Part shown: piece by piece, positions 30,981 to 43,038 of the stretch
Numbering within the stretch: the stretch's first letter is position 1
Layout: each line of letters begins with the position of its first letter
Assembly: GCA_032718475.1 (NCBI GenBank)
Contig: JAUCBJ010006634.1
Location: 1-49,797 of the forward strand
DNA: 49,797 nt
Source of the DNA: Nemertoderma westbladi
Lineage: Eukaryota > Xenacoelomorpha > Nemertodermatida > Nemertodermatidae
Reading direction: 5' to 3'
Notes under the pieces: generated by a model
What the model was told of the DNA's origin: nothing
What the model saw: the letters and a program-made list of their open reading frames with translations, nothing else
Database searches by the model: none
Made by a program: the position numbers and the translations under genes

Positions 30981-33059
30981 TTATCGTGATGATCTAACCT
31001 TTTCGATTGCGGCTTCCAGTCCTGACAATTCCTTCAATACTACGTCGCTGTCGTTCTGGGGATGTTGGCGTTTAGCCAAAGCAGATAAAATTGCCAATCG
31101 CTTAGAAACCAGTTCACGTTTCTTATCCCAGAGAAGTTCGGAAGGTGTTAGGAGGGTGACTTGGTTCTCCAAAACTCGCGGTTTGGGGGTGGATAATATT
31201 AGTGGATTCAGTGACTCATCGCGGTTTATTTGAAGCTGATTGAACTTCTTAGATATGCCAGCAGATGGTTTATTGACAGCCCTTAATGGCGGCAGATTCA
31301 CTGACATATCTGTTATGCATGCCAGTGGCTGATAATGTAATCTATCTGCTGTTGTACAGGTTGGTTGAAGAGGTGAAGATCCATCGGTGACGCCCTGAGA
31401 TCTCGGGTTAAATGATCCGGAGGGGTGGAGGTTCAATAGCGACCTACTAGCTGTGTCACATCGGATAGAGTTCAACGACCTCTGGTATGCATCATCTGGT
31501 TGCGACTTCATGGAATGTGAGTCTGGCATGTACAATGGTCTATTAGGTACTCCACCCGAGGGACACATTGGCCAATTGGGTATCCTTCCTGGGGGATGAT
31601 TTGGACGGTCGGGAATTGCACGAGTGGATTTAATTGGCCAATCGTGTCGACCACTGGAGGTATTTATTGTCCGATCGGGTAAACCGCCGAGAGGATTGCT
31701 TGGTCTATTGGGCGCCCACCGCGGTATATTTAATGACTGCTCTTGCGCGACTCCGGGGGCGCTCAACGGCTTACCGGACACGCCATCTGGGACCGAGTTC
31801 GCGGCTCCGCTCGCACCCTTTGCATCCAGAGCTTTCAGATGGAGTTCCTCAGACCAATGTGGGTCGGAGGGGGTGAACCAATGGCATACCCGCAGCGCTA
31901 GGTCAGCAATCTCGCGGGTCATAAACACAGCCAATACCTCAGGAAACCACAGCAACGAGTAAAGTTTAACGAAATGGGGTTCCTCGCCGGTCCCTATCGA
32001 GTAAGTCGCCAACTCGAGCGAGAGTAATCGATCCGTTGTTACGACAACCGGAATGTTGACGAGTTTTTTTGCCAGGAACATCGCATTCATCTGCTCGTCG
32101 TTGGCGTACTTTAGAATGAGCGCTAAGTCAAAGGAAGTGACGTAACCTTGTCCTTCGTAGTTCACTATGTGTAGCTTCCAGTGCTGGAAGTTTATCCGCC
32201 ACACCCGTTTACGCGGCGGAGGTGGAACGATGATCTCGTCGATGTCGTCACTCAATTCCTCATCAAAAATCTCATCTAATTCTTTATCGATTGAGAGAGA
32301 GGAGACACCCAGAGGTTTGGGTTGAATCATCGCCCCACGCGGTTGTGCCCCCGCCCATGCTACCACACGAGGTTGGGCACCACCCGCCCCCCGCTCCCCA
32401 GCAAACCGGACTTCCGGACTGCCAACCGGTGGCTCCATTAAGGACGCCATCGGGTTGATCAGCGTCCGCAGGAACCGCGGCGTGTCCGGGACGAACTTGG
32501 CGAGCCCCTCGCAGCAGAGGAGATCGTTGATATGAACGTCGTCCTCGGCGGAGACGTCGGTGACCCCGAGGGAGACGACCCCGTTGTCGGTGCTCGTCAC
32601 GTAACCCATCAACGGCTTGTTGGTGACGATCCGGAAGACGCGATTGTTCGTCTCCATCGGCCACTTCCCGTTGAGGCTTGACGCGGGGATCGCAAGGTTG
32701 GTGAGTCGGGATGGGAGCGACTGGATGGCTAGATGGGTGAACTCGTGTTTGAGAATCCGGAGGGTTCGCTTCGGGACGGTGGAGGTGTTACCGTAGTCGA
32801 CGTAGCGCACCTCGACGAAGTCGTTGGTCGGCGAGGCCCCCAGGATGACGGCGCGATGCCAGTTCTGGTCCTCCGGGAAGAGGGCCGCGCAGATCTGTCC
32901 CTCCCGCACCATGTAGTCCGGGAAGGCATAGGAGTGGCTGCAGGGGCCACAGTAGACGTCGTCCAGCCGGTCCATCAGCTGGGCCAGTCGCTCCGAGGTT
33001 TCCGCTCCCCCCCACTGGATGTACATATCCGCCGGAGTAAAGAAAACCGAAATGTAAAC
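30981..33059 (-). CDS. TDRD5: TDRD5 exon 3: Tudor domain and disordered C-terminus
   Basis: Acceptor GTTTTCAG, then [16 protein letters not shown]. Tudor core: [20 protein letters not shown] and [15 protein letters not shown], followed by the SN-like flank around [11 protein letters not shown] and [14 protein letters not shown] second folded-looking segment starts at [14 protein letters not shown] Pro-rich tail follows with repeated PNRP/PDRP words. Stop at 30983-30981. Confidence 0.9.
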   Translation of the reverse strand, partial: VYISVFFTPADMYIQWGGAETSERLAQLMDRLDDVYCGPCSHSYAFPDYMVREGQICAALFPEDQNWHRAVILGASPTNDFVEVRYVDYGNTSTVPKRTLRILKHEFTHLAIQSLPSRLTNLAIPASSLNGKWPMETNNRVFRIVTNKPLMGYVTSTDNGVVSLGVTDVSAEDDVHINDLLCCEGLAKFVPDTPRFLRTLINPMASLMEPPVGSPEVRFAGERGAGGAQPRVVAWAGAQPRGAMIQPKPLGVSSLSIDKELDEIFDEELSDDIDEIIVPPPPRKRVWRINFQHWKLHIVNYEGQGYVTSFDLALILKYANDEQMNAMFLAKKLVNIPVVVTTDRLLSLELATYSIGTGEEPHFVKLYSLLWFPEVLAVFMTREIADLALRVCHWFTPSDPHWSEELHLKALDAKGASGAANSVPDGVSGKPLSAPGVAQEQSLNIPRWAPNRPSNPLGGLPDRTINTSSGRHDWPIKSTRAIPDRPNHPPGRIPNWPMCPSGGVPNRPLYMPDSHSMKSQPDDAYQRSLNSIRCDTASRSLLNLHPSGSFNPRSQGVTDGSSPLQPTCTTADRLHYQPLACITDMSVNLPPLRAVNKPSAGISKKFNQLQINRDESLNPLILSTPKPRVLENQVTLLTPSELLWDKKRELVSKRLAILSALAKRQHPQNDSDVVLKELSGLEAAIEKVRSSR

Positions 33060-36000
33060 CTGAAAACAATCGAGATATATTACTTTGGTTCATAGAATGT
33101 GTTCTAAAATGTTTTCCTACCTCTCCGTATTTCCCTACCTCTCCGTATTTCCCTACCTCTCCGTATTTCCCTACCTCTCCGTATTTCCCTACCTCTCCGT
33201 ATTGCCATATCTCTCCGTATTTCCCTACCACACCGTATTTCCCTACCTCTCCGTATTTCCCTATCTCTCCGTATTTCCCTACCACACCGTGTTTCCCTAC
33301 CTCTCCGTATTTCCCTACTTCTCCGTATTTCCCTACCTCGCCGTATTTCCCTACCACACCGTATTTCCCTACCTCTCCGTATTTCCCTATCTCTCCGTAT
33401 TTCCCTACCTCTCCGTATTTCCCTACCTCTCCGTATTTCCCTACCTCTCCGTATTTCCCTACCTCTCCGTATTTCCCTACCTCTCCGTATTTCCCTACCT
33501 CTCCGTATTTCCCTACCTCTCCGTATTTCCCTATCTCTCCGTATTTCCCTACCACACCGTATTTCCCTACCTCTCCGTATTTCCCTATCTCTCCGTATTT
33601 CCCTACCACACCGTGTTTCCCTACCTCTCCGTATTTCCCTACTTCTCCGTATTTCCCTACCTCGCCGTATTTCCCTACCACACCGTATTTCCCTACCTCT
33701 CCGTATTTCCCTATCTCTCCGTATTTCCCTACCTCTCCGTATTTCCCTACTTCTCCGTATTTCCCTACCTCTCCGTATTTCCCTACCTCTCCGTATTTCC
33801 CTACCTCTCCGTATTTCCCTACCTCTCCGTATTTCCCTACCACACCGTATTTCCCTACCACACCGTATTTCCCTACTTCTCCGTATTTCCCTACCTCTCC
33901 GTATTTCCCTACCTCTCCGTATTTCCCTACCTCTCCGTATTTCCCTACCACACCGTATTTCCCTACCTCTCCGTATTTCCCTACCTCTCCGTATTTCCCT
34001 ATCTCTCCGTATTTCCCCACCTCTCCGTATTTCCCTACTTCTCCGTATTTCCCTACCTCTCCGTATTTCCCTACCTCTCCGTATTTCCCTACCTCTCCGT
34101 ATTTCCCTACCTCTCCGTATTTCCCTACCACACCGTATTTCCCTACCACACCGTATTTCCCTACTTCTCCGTATTTCCCTACCTCTCCGTATTTCCCTAC
34201 CTCTCCGTATTTCCCTACCTCTCCGTATTTCCCTACCACACCGTATTTCCCTACCTCTCCGTATTTCCCTACCTCTCCGTATTTCCCTACCTCTCCATAT
34301 TTCCCTACCACACCGTATTTCCCTATCTCTCCGTATTTCCCTACTTCTCCGTATTTCCCTACCACACCGTATTTCCCTATCTCTCCGTATTTCCCTACTT
34401 CTCCGTATTTCCCTACCACACCGTATTTCCCTACCTCTCCGTATTTCCCTACCTCTCCGTATTTCCCTATCTCTCCGTATTTCCCTACCTCTCCGTATTT
34501 CCCTACTTCTCCGTATTTCCCTACCTCTCCGTATTTCCCTACCTCTCCGTATTTCCCTACTTCTCCGTATTTCCCTACCTCTCCGTATTTCCCTACCTCT
34601 CCGTATTTCCCTACCTCTCCGTATTTCCTTACCTCTCCGTATTTCCCTACCTCTCCGTATTTCCCTACCTCTCCGTATTTCCCTACCTCTCCGTATTTCC
34701 CTACCTCTCCGTATTTCCCTACCACACCGTATTTCCCTACCACACCGTATTTCCCTACCTCTCCGTATTTCCCTACTTCTCCGTATTTCCCTACCTCTCC
34801 GTATTTCCCTACCTCTCCGTATTTCCCTACCTCTCCGTATTTCCCTACCACACCGTATTTCCCTACCTCTCCGTATTTCCCTACCTCTCCGTATTTCCCT
34901 ACCTCTCCGTATTTCCCTACCACACCGTATTTCCCTATCTCTCCGTATTTCCCTACTTCTCCGTATTTCCCTACCACACCGTATTTCCCTATCTCTCCGT
35001 ATTTCCCTACTTCTCCGTATTTCCCTACCACACCGTATTTCCCTACCTCTCCGTATTTCCCTACCTCTCCGTATTTCCCTATCTCTCCGTATTTCCCTAC
35101 CTCTCCGTATTTCCCTACTTCTCCGTATTTCCCTACCTCTCCGTATTTCCCTACCTCTCCGTATTTCCCTACTTCTCCGTATTTCCCTACCTCTCCGTAT
35201 TTCCCTACCTCTCCGTATTTCCCTACCTCTCCGTATTTCCTTACCTCTCCGTATTTCCCTACCTCTCCGTATTTCCCTACCTCTCCGTATTTCCCTACCT
35301 CTCCGTATTTCCCTACCTCTCCGTATTTCCCTACCTCTCCGTATTTCCCTACCTCTCCGTATTTCCCTATCTCTCCGTATTTCCCTATCTCTCCGTATTT
35401 CCCTACCACACCGTATTTCCCTACCTCTCCGTATTTCCCTACCTCTCCGTATTTCCCTACCTCTCCGTATTTCCCTATCTCTCCGTATTTCCCGACCACA
35501 CCGTATTTCTCTACCACACCGTATTTCCCTATCTCTCCGTATTTCCCTACCACACCGTATTTCCCTACCACACCGTATTTCCCTACCTCTCCGTATTTCC
35601 CTATCTCTCCGTATTTCCCGACCACACCGTATTTCTCTACCACACCGTATTTCCCTATCTCTCCGTATTTCCCTACCACACCGTATTTCCCTACCTCTCC
35701 GTATTTCCCTACTTCTCCGTATTTCCCTACCTCGCCGTATTTCCCTACCACACCGTATTTCCCTACCTCTCCGTATTTCCCTATCTCTCCGTATTTCCCT
35801 ACCACACCGTATTTCCCTATCTCTCCGTATTTCCCTACTTCTCCGTATTTCCCTACCACACCGTATTTCCCTACCACACCGTATTTCCCTACCTCTCCGT
35901 ATTTCCCTACCTCTCCGTATTTCCCTACCTCTCCGTATTTCCCTATCTCTCCGTATTTCCCGACCACACCGTATTTCCCTACCACACCGTATTTCCCTAT

Positions 36001-39000
36001 CTCTCCGTATTTCCCTACCTCTCCGTATTTCCCTACCTCTCCGTATTTTCCTACCACACCGTATTTCCCTACCTCGCCGTATTTCCCTACCTCTCCGTAT
36101 TTCCCTACCACACCGTATTTCCCTACCTCTCCGTATTTCCCTACCACACCGTATTTCCCTACCACGCCGTATTTCCCTACCTCTCCGTATTTCCCTACCA
36201 CACCGTATTTCCCTACTTCTGCGTATTTCCCTACCACACCGTATCTCCCTACCTCTCCGTATTTCCCTACCTCTCCGTATTTTCCTACCACACCGTATTT
36301 CCCTATCTCTCCGTATTTCCCTATCTCTCCGTATTTCCCTACCTCGCCGTATTTCCCTACCTCTCCGTATTTCCCTACCTCTCCGTATTTCCCTACCACA
36401 CCGTATTTCCCTACCACACCGTATTTCCCTATCTCTCCGTATTTCCCTACCTCTCCGTATTTCCCTACCTCTCCGTATTTCCCTATCTCTCCGTATTTCC
36501 CTACCTCTCCGTATTTCCCTATCTCTCCGTATTTCCCTACCTCTCCGTATTTCCCTACCTCTCCGTATTTCCCTACCTCTCCGTATTTCCCTACCACACC
36601 GTATTTCCCTACCTCTCCGTATTTCCCTACCTCTCCGTATTTCCCTACCTCTCCGTATTTCCCTACCTCTCCGTATTTCCCTACCACACCGTATTTCCCT
36701 ACCTCTCCGTATTTCCCTCCCACACCGTATTTCCCTACCTCTCCGTATTTCCCTACCTCTCCGTATTTCCCTCCCACACCGTATTTCCCTACCCCACCGT
36801 ATTTCCCTCCCACACCGTATTTCCCCACCTCTCCGTATTTCCCTACCTCTCCGTATTTCCCTACCTCGCCGTATTTCCCTACTTCTCCGTATTTCCCTAC
36901 CTCTCCGTATTTCCCTACCTCTCCGTATTTCCCTACCTCTCCGTATTTCCCTACCTCTCCGTATTTCCCTACCACACCGTATTTCCCTCCCACACCGTAT
37001 TTCCCCACCTCTCCGTATTTCCCTACCTCACCGTATTTCCCCACCTCTCCGTATTTCCCTACCTCACCGTATTTCCATACCTCTCCGTATTTCCCTACCT
37101 CTCCGTATTCCCCTACCTCTCCGTATTTCCCTACCTCTCCGTATTTCCCTACCTCTCCGTATTTCCCTACCACACCGTATTTCCCTACCTCTCCGTATTT
37201 CCCTACCTCTCCGTATTTCCCTACCTCTCCGTATTTCCCTACCACACCGTATTTCCCTACCTCTCCGTATTTCCCATATCTCTCCGTATTTCCCTACCAC
37301 ACCGTATTTCCCTACCACACCGTATTTCCCTACCTCTCCGTATTTCCCTACCTCTCCGTATTTCCCTACCTCTCCGTATTTCCTTACCACACCGTATTTC
37401 CCTACCTCTCCGAATTTCCCTACCACACCGTATTTCCCTACCTCGCCGTATTTCCCTACCTCGCCGTATTTCCCTACCACACCGTATTTCCCTACCTCTC
37501 CGTATTTCCCTACCTCTCCGTATTTCCCTACCTCGCCGTATTTCCCTACCACACCGTATTTCCCTACCTCTCCGTATTTCCCTATCTCTCCGTATTTCCC
37601 TACCTCACCGTATTTCCCTCCCACACCGTATTTCCCTATCTCTCCGTATTTCCCTACCTCTCCGTATTTCCCTACCTCTCCGTATTTCCCTACCTCACCG
37701 TATTTCCCTCCCACACCGTATTTCCCTATCTCTCCGTATTTCCCTACCTCTCCGTATTTCCCTACTTCTCCGTATTTCCCTACCACACCGTATTTCCCTA
37801 CCTCTCCGTATTTCCCTACCTCTCCGTATTTCCCTACCACACCGTATTTCCCTATCTCTCCGTATTTCCCTACCACACCGTATTTCCCTATCTCTCCGTA
37901 TTTCCCTACCACACCGTATTTCCCTATCTCTCCGTATTTCCCTACCACACCGTATTTCCCTATCTCTCCGTATTTCCCTACCTCTCCGTATTTCCCTACT
38001 TCTCCGTATTTCCCTACCACACCGTATTTCCCTACCTCTCCGTATTTCCCTACCTCTCCGTATTTCCCTACCACACCGTATTTCCCTATCTCTCCGTATT
38101 TCCCTACCTCTCCGTATTTCCCTACTTCTCCGTATTTCCCTACGACACCGTATTTCCCTACCTCTCCGTATTTCCCTACCACACCGTATTTCCCTACCTC
38201 GCCGTATTTCCCTACCTCACCGTATTTCCCCACCTCTCCGTATTTCCCTACCTCACCGTATTTCCCTACCTCTCCGTATTTCCCTACCACACCGTATTTC
38301 CCTACCTCTCCGTATTTCCCTACCTCTCCGTATTTCCCTACCTCGCCGTATTTCCCTACCTCTCCGTATTTCCCTACCACACCGTATTTCCCTACATCTC
38401 CGTATTTCCCTACCTCTCCGTATCTCCCTACCTCTCCGTATTTCCCTACCACACCGTATTTCCCTACCTCTCCGTATTTCCCTACCACACCGTATTTCCC
38501 TACCACACCGTATTTCCCTACCTCTCCGTATTTCCCTACTTCTCCGTATTTCCCTACCTCGCCGTATTTCCTACCTCGCCGTATTTCCTACCTCTCCGTA
38601 TTTCCCTACTTCTCAGTATTTCCCTACCTCTCCGTATTTCCCTACCACACCGTATTTCCCTACCTCTCCGTATTTCCCTACTTCTCCGTATTTCCCTACC
38701 TCGCCGTATTTCCTACCTCTCCGTATTTCCCTACTTCTCCGTATTTCCCTACCTCTCCGTATTTCCCTACCTCTCCGTATTTCCCTACCTCTCCGTATTT
38801 CCCTACTTCTCCGTATTTCCCTACCTCGCCGTATTTCCCTACCTCTCCGTATTTCCCTACCTCTCCGTATTACCCTACCTCTCCGTATTTCCCTACCACA
38901 CCGTATTTCCCTACCTCTCCGTATTTCCCTACCACACCGTATTTCCCTACCTCGGCGTATTTCCCTACCACACCGTATTTCCCTACCTCTCCGTATTTCC

Positions 39001-42000
39001 CTACCTCTCCGTATTTCCCTACCACACCGTATTTCCCTACCTCTCCGTATTTCCCTACCTCTCCGTATTTCCCTACCTCGCCGTATTTCCCTACCACACC
39101 GTATTTCCCTACCTCTCCGTATTTCCCTACCTCTCCGTATTTCCCTACCTCTCCGTATTTCCCTACCTCGCCGTATTTCCCTACCTCTCCGTATTTCCCT
39201 ACCACACCGTATTTCCCTACATCTCCGTATTTCCCTACCTCTCCGTATCTCCCTACCTCTCCGTATTTCCCTACCACACCGTATTTCCCTACCTCTCCGT
39301 ATTTCCCTACCACACCGTATTTCCCTACATCTCCGTATTTCCCTACCTCTCCGTATCTCCCTACCTCTCCGTATTTCCCTACCACACCGTATTTCCCTAC
39401 CTCTCCGTATTTCCCTACCACACCATATTTCCCTACCTCTCCGTATTTCCCTATCTCTCCGTATTTCCCTACCTCGCCGTATTTCCCTACCACACCGTAT
39501 TTCCCTACCTCTCCGTATTTCCCTACCTCTCCGTATTTCCCTACCTCTCCGTATTTCCCTACCTCGCCGTATTTCCCTACCTCTCCGTATTTCCCTACCA
39601 CACCGTATTTCCCTACATCTCCGTATTTCCCTACCTCTCCGTATCTCCCTACCTCTCCGTATTTCCCTACCACACCGTATTTCCCTACCTCTCCGTATTT
39701 CCCTACCACACCGTATTTCCCTACATCTCCGTATTTCCCTACCTCTCCGTATCTCCCTACCTCTCCGTATTTCCCTACCACACCGTATTTCCCTACCTCT
39801 CCGTATTTCCCTACCACACCGTATTTCCCTACATCTCCGTATTTCCCTACCTCTCCGTATCTCCCTACCTCTCCGTATTTCCCTACCACACCGTATTTCC
39901 CTACCTCTCCGTATTTCCCTACCACACCGTATTTCCCTACCACACCGTATTTCCCTACCTCCACGTATTTATCGATGGCCGGCGCATTTGGGTACTGGTA
40001 GTAGGTATTGAAGCCAACTGCGTCCACTGGGACAGTCTCGGGGAGGGTGGCTCCGGCCCCCAGACAGGTGTCGCTCGAGTAGACCACGAGGCCGCCCCTG
40101 TCTGCCTCGAACTCCAACCGGACTCCGGGGATACACAGCAGTAGAGTCTGCACGTCCCGGAATCCCAGCTCCTCCAACGATAAACGTTGGTCAGTGCACT
40201 CGAAGTAGGTCTCTATGAAGTTGCTCGTTTCTATGCCACCGGGGACCGCCTAGCATTGGGATAAATACGAAAGGATATGTCGAAAGGATAATAAAAATGT
40301 ATACACTTGTATTCATAAGAGGTATACCGGTACTATTAATTAATAGTTCGCTTGACATTGCGTTGCAGCTGCATGGGTTATTATGGGTGATGAATCATGA
40401 TGATAAAAGAATATTGTTGTCATGATCAACTGGTATCTTTTGGGATCTTCAAAAAAGCGAACGAATTCTACACTGAAAAATATCATATATAATATTGCAG
40501 TTGCGAGTGTGGTGTAAATAAAACTCGGCCAACTCTAACAGAGAATTTGTTACAAAAATATAGGAAAGCAAAATGGGCGTCTAAACCTTTTCGGGGGACT
40601 AAAATATACTCCCATGCAAGGTTCAATGAAAAAACGTCAGATATGCCGCGGCCGCCTAACGGACTAGCCTACAGGATTCATCCACATCATTGGGGTTTCA
40701 TAATGCCTATAGACAAGTCATTTATATTATATAAAATGAGGTCAGAGGTAGATATACATTAGTTTTATAAAGTGGTTCTTCAGAGGCATTGGAAATGATA
40801 ATAATATTATCTTCAACCAGCGAGCTGGTTGAAGGCGGTAAAATGAAGTACGATACACATTACACAACACAATACACAGGCTTAGCTCACACATACAAAA
40901 ATTCAGAAATGTGAGCTGGTGAGGTTCCTTTCACATAGTTACCATGCAATGTACATACACTGTACATACATTATTTAATGAATGAATGGTACCGGTAATT
41001 GAATGAAATTAAAAGGTTACGATGGTAGGTTACCTACTGTGGGTGGGTGGGTGCACTGCAATAGGGCTATTATGTTTAATGTAGAATTTAATAGACCTAG
41101 TTACATTGTGGATGACAATACTTTAAAGTTTGGTTGCCAGTGATCGATGGGAGTTAAAAGGTCCAACTAACAATTGAATAGTCTGATAGTTAGAGTCCGG
41201 TACCAGTCGGACAGGAATGATTATCATCGACCCCAAGGTCCTGTTTATTATGGAGAAATAAACTGCTAAAGCAGAATTTGTGATCTATTATTCTTTAGTG
41301 TTCGATTTTGTTTCTCTATCTTGTAATTCTGTAATTGCCACTAGATTATGTAAAATGTTTTGATTATCTGAATGTGTGAATCACAATGTCACCTTAATAA
41401 GCCGACTAAAGGTCAAATGTATTCCTTTGTTGGTTGCTTATTTGAATAACGTTACTAAATTATGATTAGCGAAAGAGAAATTCATAATAAAAATAAATTA
41501 AACAAAAGGGATACCGGTACCGGTACCTTAATAATTCGTTGTATCATCCCGGTAAGATGGTAGTCCACCAGGTTGTTAGACGGTGTAGCCTCTGTGAGTC
41601 TACAGATTGTAGACTTCATCAACCAATGGTCTCCCTGCGGTTCGCTATGAATCACAGAGCTAAAGCTGCGAACCAGATCGGTGGCGTCGCGAAAACCGAA
41701 GTAAGCGGGGTTAAAGGCGCGGTTGAACATCTTCTCGAACTCATGTTTAAGTTCGGAGGAGATGAGCCCATTGGGGTGTTCGAGAAGGAGGGCTGTGATG
41801 CTCTCACGGAACTCGTCGCGAGTACGATACGGGGGTTGGAGAGACGGCAGGTCGACGGATTCCGGTTCGGGACCGGAGGCCGGGACATTTAGTGAGATGT
41901 GGAACCCGTCCGAAACCGATTTGACAACGAGCACCTCGCCAAATGCGTTAAAGAACTGCTGGAGACTTGTGTAGCCAAGTCGGGTGTAGTCGAAGGGGTT

Positions 42001-42471
42001 GTGGAATCGTTGGATGTAAGCTTCCTGGAAGTCGCCATCAAACATTCCGCTCGGGTAGGCACGGAGCATCTCGACGATTTGATTAACTACGTGCGGAGGG
42101 ACTTCATTCGGTTTATCGATAACCTGCGGGGACTTTCCGGCGTACCGGGGAACCTTGTCCGGTTTGTCCGGAACGTTCGGGGCCCTTCCTGCGTGCGGAG
42201 AAACATCGTGGGGTTCACCAATAGATGCCCTTCCATCTGGGACATCTAATTCGGTTCGGAGGAAGAAGAGGATTTCTCCGCTGCGAGTCTCACGGGTCCA
42301 CAGTTCGTCCCCGAACATATCGAACAGCAGATCTCCGAGTAGGGTGAATCCATATTCTTTGGCGACCAGCTGACTTCCGGTCGTTGTTGAGTAGATATGA
42401 CATAATTCTTTTTTACTCAATCCATCGGGTCGTTTTCTAAGGATTTCTTCCACGTCTTTTAGACAACCCAT
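30981..42471 (-). CDS. TDRD5: TDRD5-type gene: LOTUS domains plus extended Tudor domain, 3 exons
   Basis: Family role: a germ-granule scaffold of the piRNA pathway. LOTUS domains bind RNA or Vasa-type helicases, and the Tudor domain reads dimethyl-arginine on Piwi proteins. Exons in order: 42471-41527, 40249-39959, 33059-30981. All joins are phase 0 with GT-AG introns, giving 3,315 nt and 1,104 residues, against just under 1,000 in mammals. LOTUS-like segments lie at about 1-72, 128-195, 221-287 and 305-370. The Tudor domain starts at about 413 ([16 protein letters not shown]) with the VRYVDYGN signature. The C-terminal half is Pro/Ser-rich and ends in a helical segment ([20 protein letters not shown]). 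Four LOTUS units with one Tudor fit TDRD5 better than TDRD7, which has three Tudors. No spliced transcript is available to confirm the joins. Confidence 0.88.
33060..33113 (-). other. Unique 3' end of TDRD5 intron 2
   Basis: Only 54 bp of non-repetitive sequence separate the minisatellite from the acceptor GATTGTTTTCAG. The branch point must lie here or inside the array. Confidence 0.7.
33114..39958. repeat. 18-bp minisatellite, about 380 units, filling TDRD5 intron 2
   Basis: Minus-strand unit GTAGGGAAATACGGAGAG. Main variants change GGAGAG to GGTGTG, GTAGGG to ATAGGG, or AGAG to AGAA/CGAG. Because 18 is a multiple of three, both strands stay open for kilobases (VGKYGE on the minus strand; YLSVFP and related phases on the plus strand), broken only by single-base slips at about 37270, 38568, 38586 and 38712. 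Long-range copies exist: a CCTTACC variant recurs 612 bp apart (34627 and 35239, 34 units), and a CCCGACC variant at 35491, 35617 and 35959. The array begins at the 5' splice site itself. Confidence 0.97.
39959..40249 (-). CDS. TDRD5: TDRD5 exon 2: rest of the fourth LOTUS domain
   Basis: Acceptor ATGCTAG, then [39 protein letters not shown] and GGLVVYSSD, a clear LOTUS ending. A 30-residue linker ends APAIDKYVE at the donor GAG|GTAGGG. The last 18 nt of this exon plus the splice site resemble one unit of the 18-bp array that fills the next intron. Confidence 0.87.
40250..41526. other. TDRD5 intron 1
   Basis: AT-rich intron. A near-palindrome TTCAACCAGCGAGCTGGTTG lies at about 40813, and GTGGGTGGGTGGG at about 41040. 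The short plus-strand frame at 40547-40762 shows no motif. Confidence 0.6.
41527..42471 (-). CDS. TDRD5: TDRD5 exon 1: three LOTUS domains and start of the fourth
   Basis: ATG at 42471 ([20 protein letters not shown]). Each LOTUS repeat has the pattern of an N-terminal helix, P-x-G, a helix, a GF/GY loop and a terminal strand: [34 protein letters not shown]. Linker 1 contains near-repeats of PDKPDK and PHAGRAPN. The donor is AAG|GTACCG; the frame could stay open to 41482, but only this donor yields a continuous fourth LOTUS domain. Confidence 0.88.
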
Positions 42472-43038
42472 TGTCTGATTGTTACCGATAGCAGGATAGT
42501 CCTACTGACTGTCACTGTCTGCCTGCTAGGCTGCTACCATAGGCTACCCAGTCCAGCAGTCAGCCGGTGACGAGGGATTAACGTCAGAACGTGTTTGGAG
42601 GCCTCCACATACAGACATAATACAGTAATACTGTAGGTAGGCCTAATATAAGTAAAACACGTCATAAATTAATTGATGGATTGAATCAATAAACCTCTGT
42701 CCTTTTTACAGCAACCTTAAACAAAATGAGCTGCACAATAATTCATTGAACGGGAAGGACGCCACTACTGGCAAAAATCATAAATCAAAGCCAAAGTAAA
42801 CAATATCTCTCCTTCATAGACCTCATGTCTTCAATACACTAATCACAAAGAGACAGTCAGACCCAGGCTATACAAAAGTTGTTACCTCTGAGTCTGAGCC
42901 AGCAGCTGCTACAAAGTGTTATTATGTAGACAATAATAAAATTGTGTATTACTACAGCTACATTCTTGTCTCTCACTTGGCGGGTATTGTCCCGGTCCGT
43001 GAAATCCTATTCCTGGATTATGAAATTGGGGCCTGGGG
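42472..43038. other. TDRD5 upstream region
   Basis: Expected 5' UTR and promoter. The first 130 bp are rich in short CTGnCTG/CAGTC words. No TATA box was assigned and there is no other gene. Confidence 0.4.

Noticed and set aside
32788-37245. Minus-strand open frame of 1,485 codons, (VGKYGE)n
   Set aside because: It is a consequence of an 18-bp (6-codon) repeat in an intron. The tail is an out-of-frame reading of the TDRD5 Tudor exon. Only short donor-proximal use of the array is considered possible.
33085-40011. Plus-strand open frame of 2,308 codons, (YLSVFP)n and related phases
   Set aside because: Antisense reading of the same minisatellite. It survives single-base slips only because all three phases of the unit lack stops.
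40547-40762. Plus-strand 71-codon frame in TDRD5 intron 1
   Set aside because: No motif, average intron composition and no recognisable homology.
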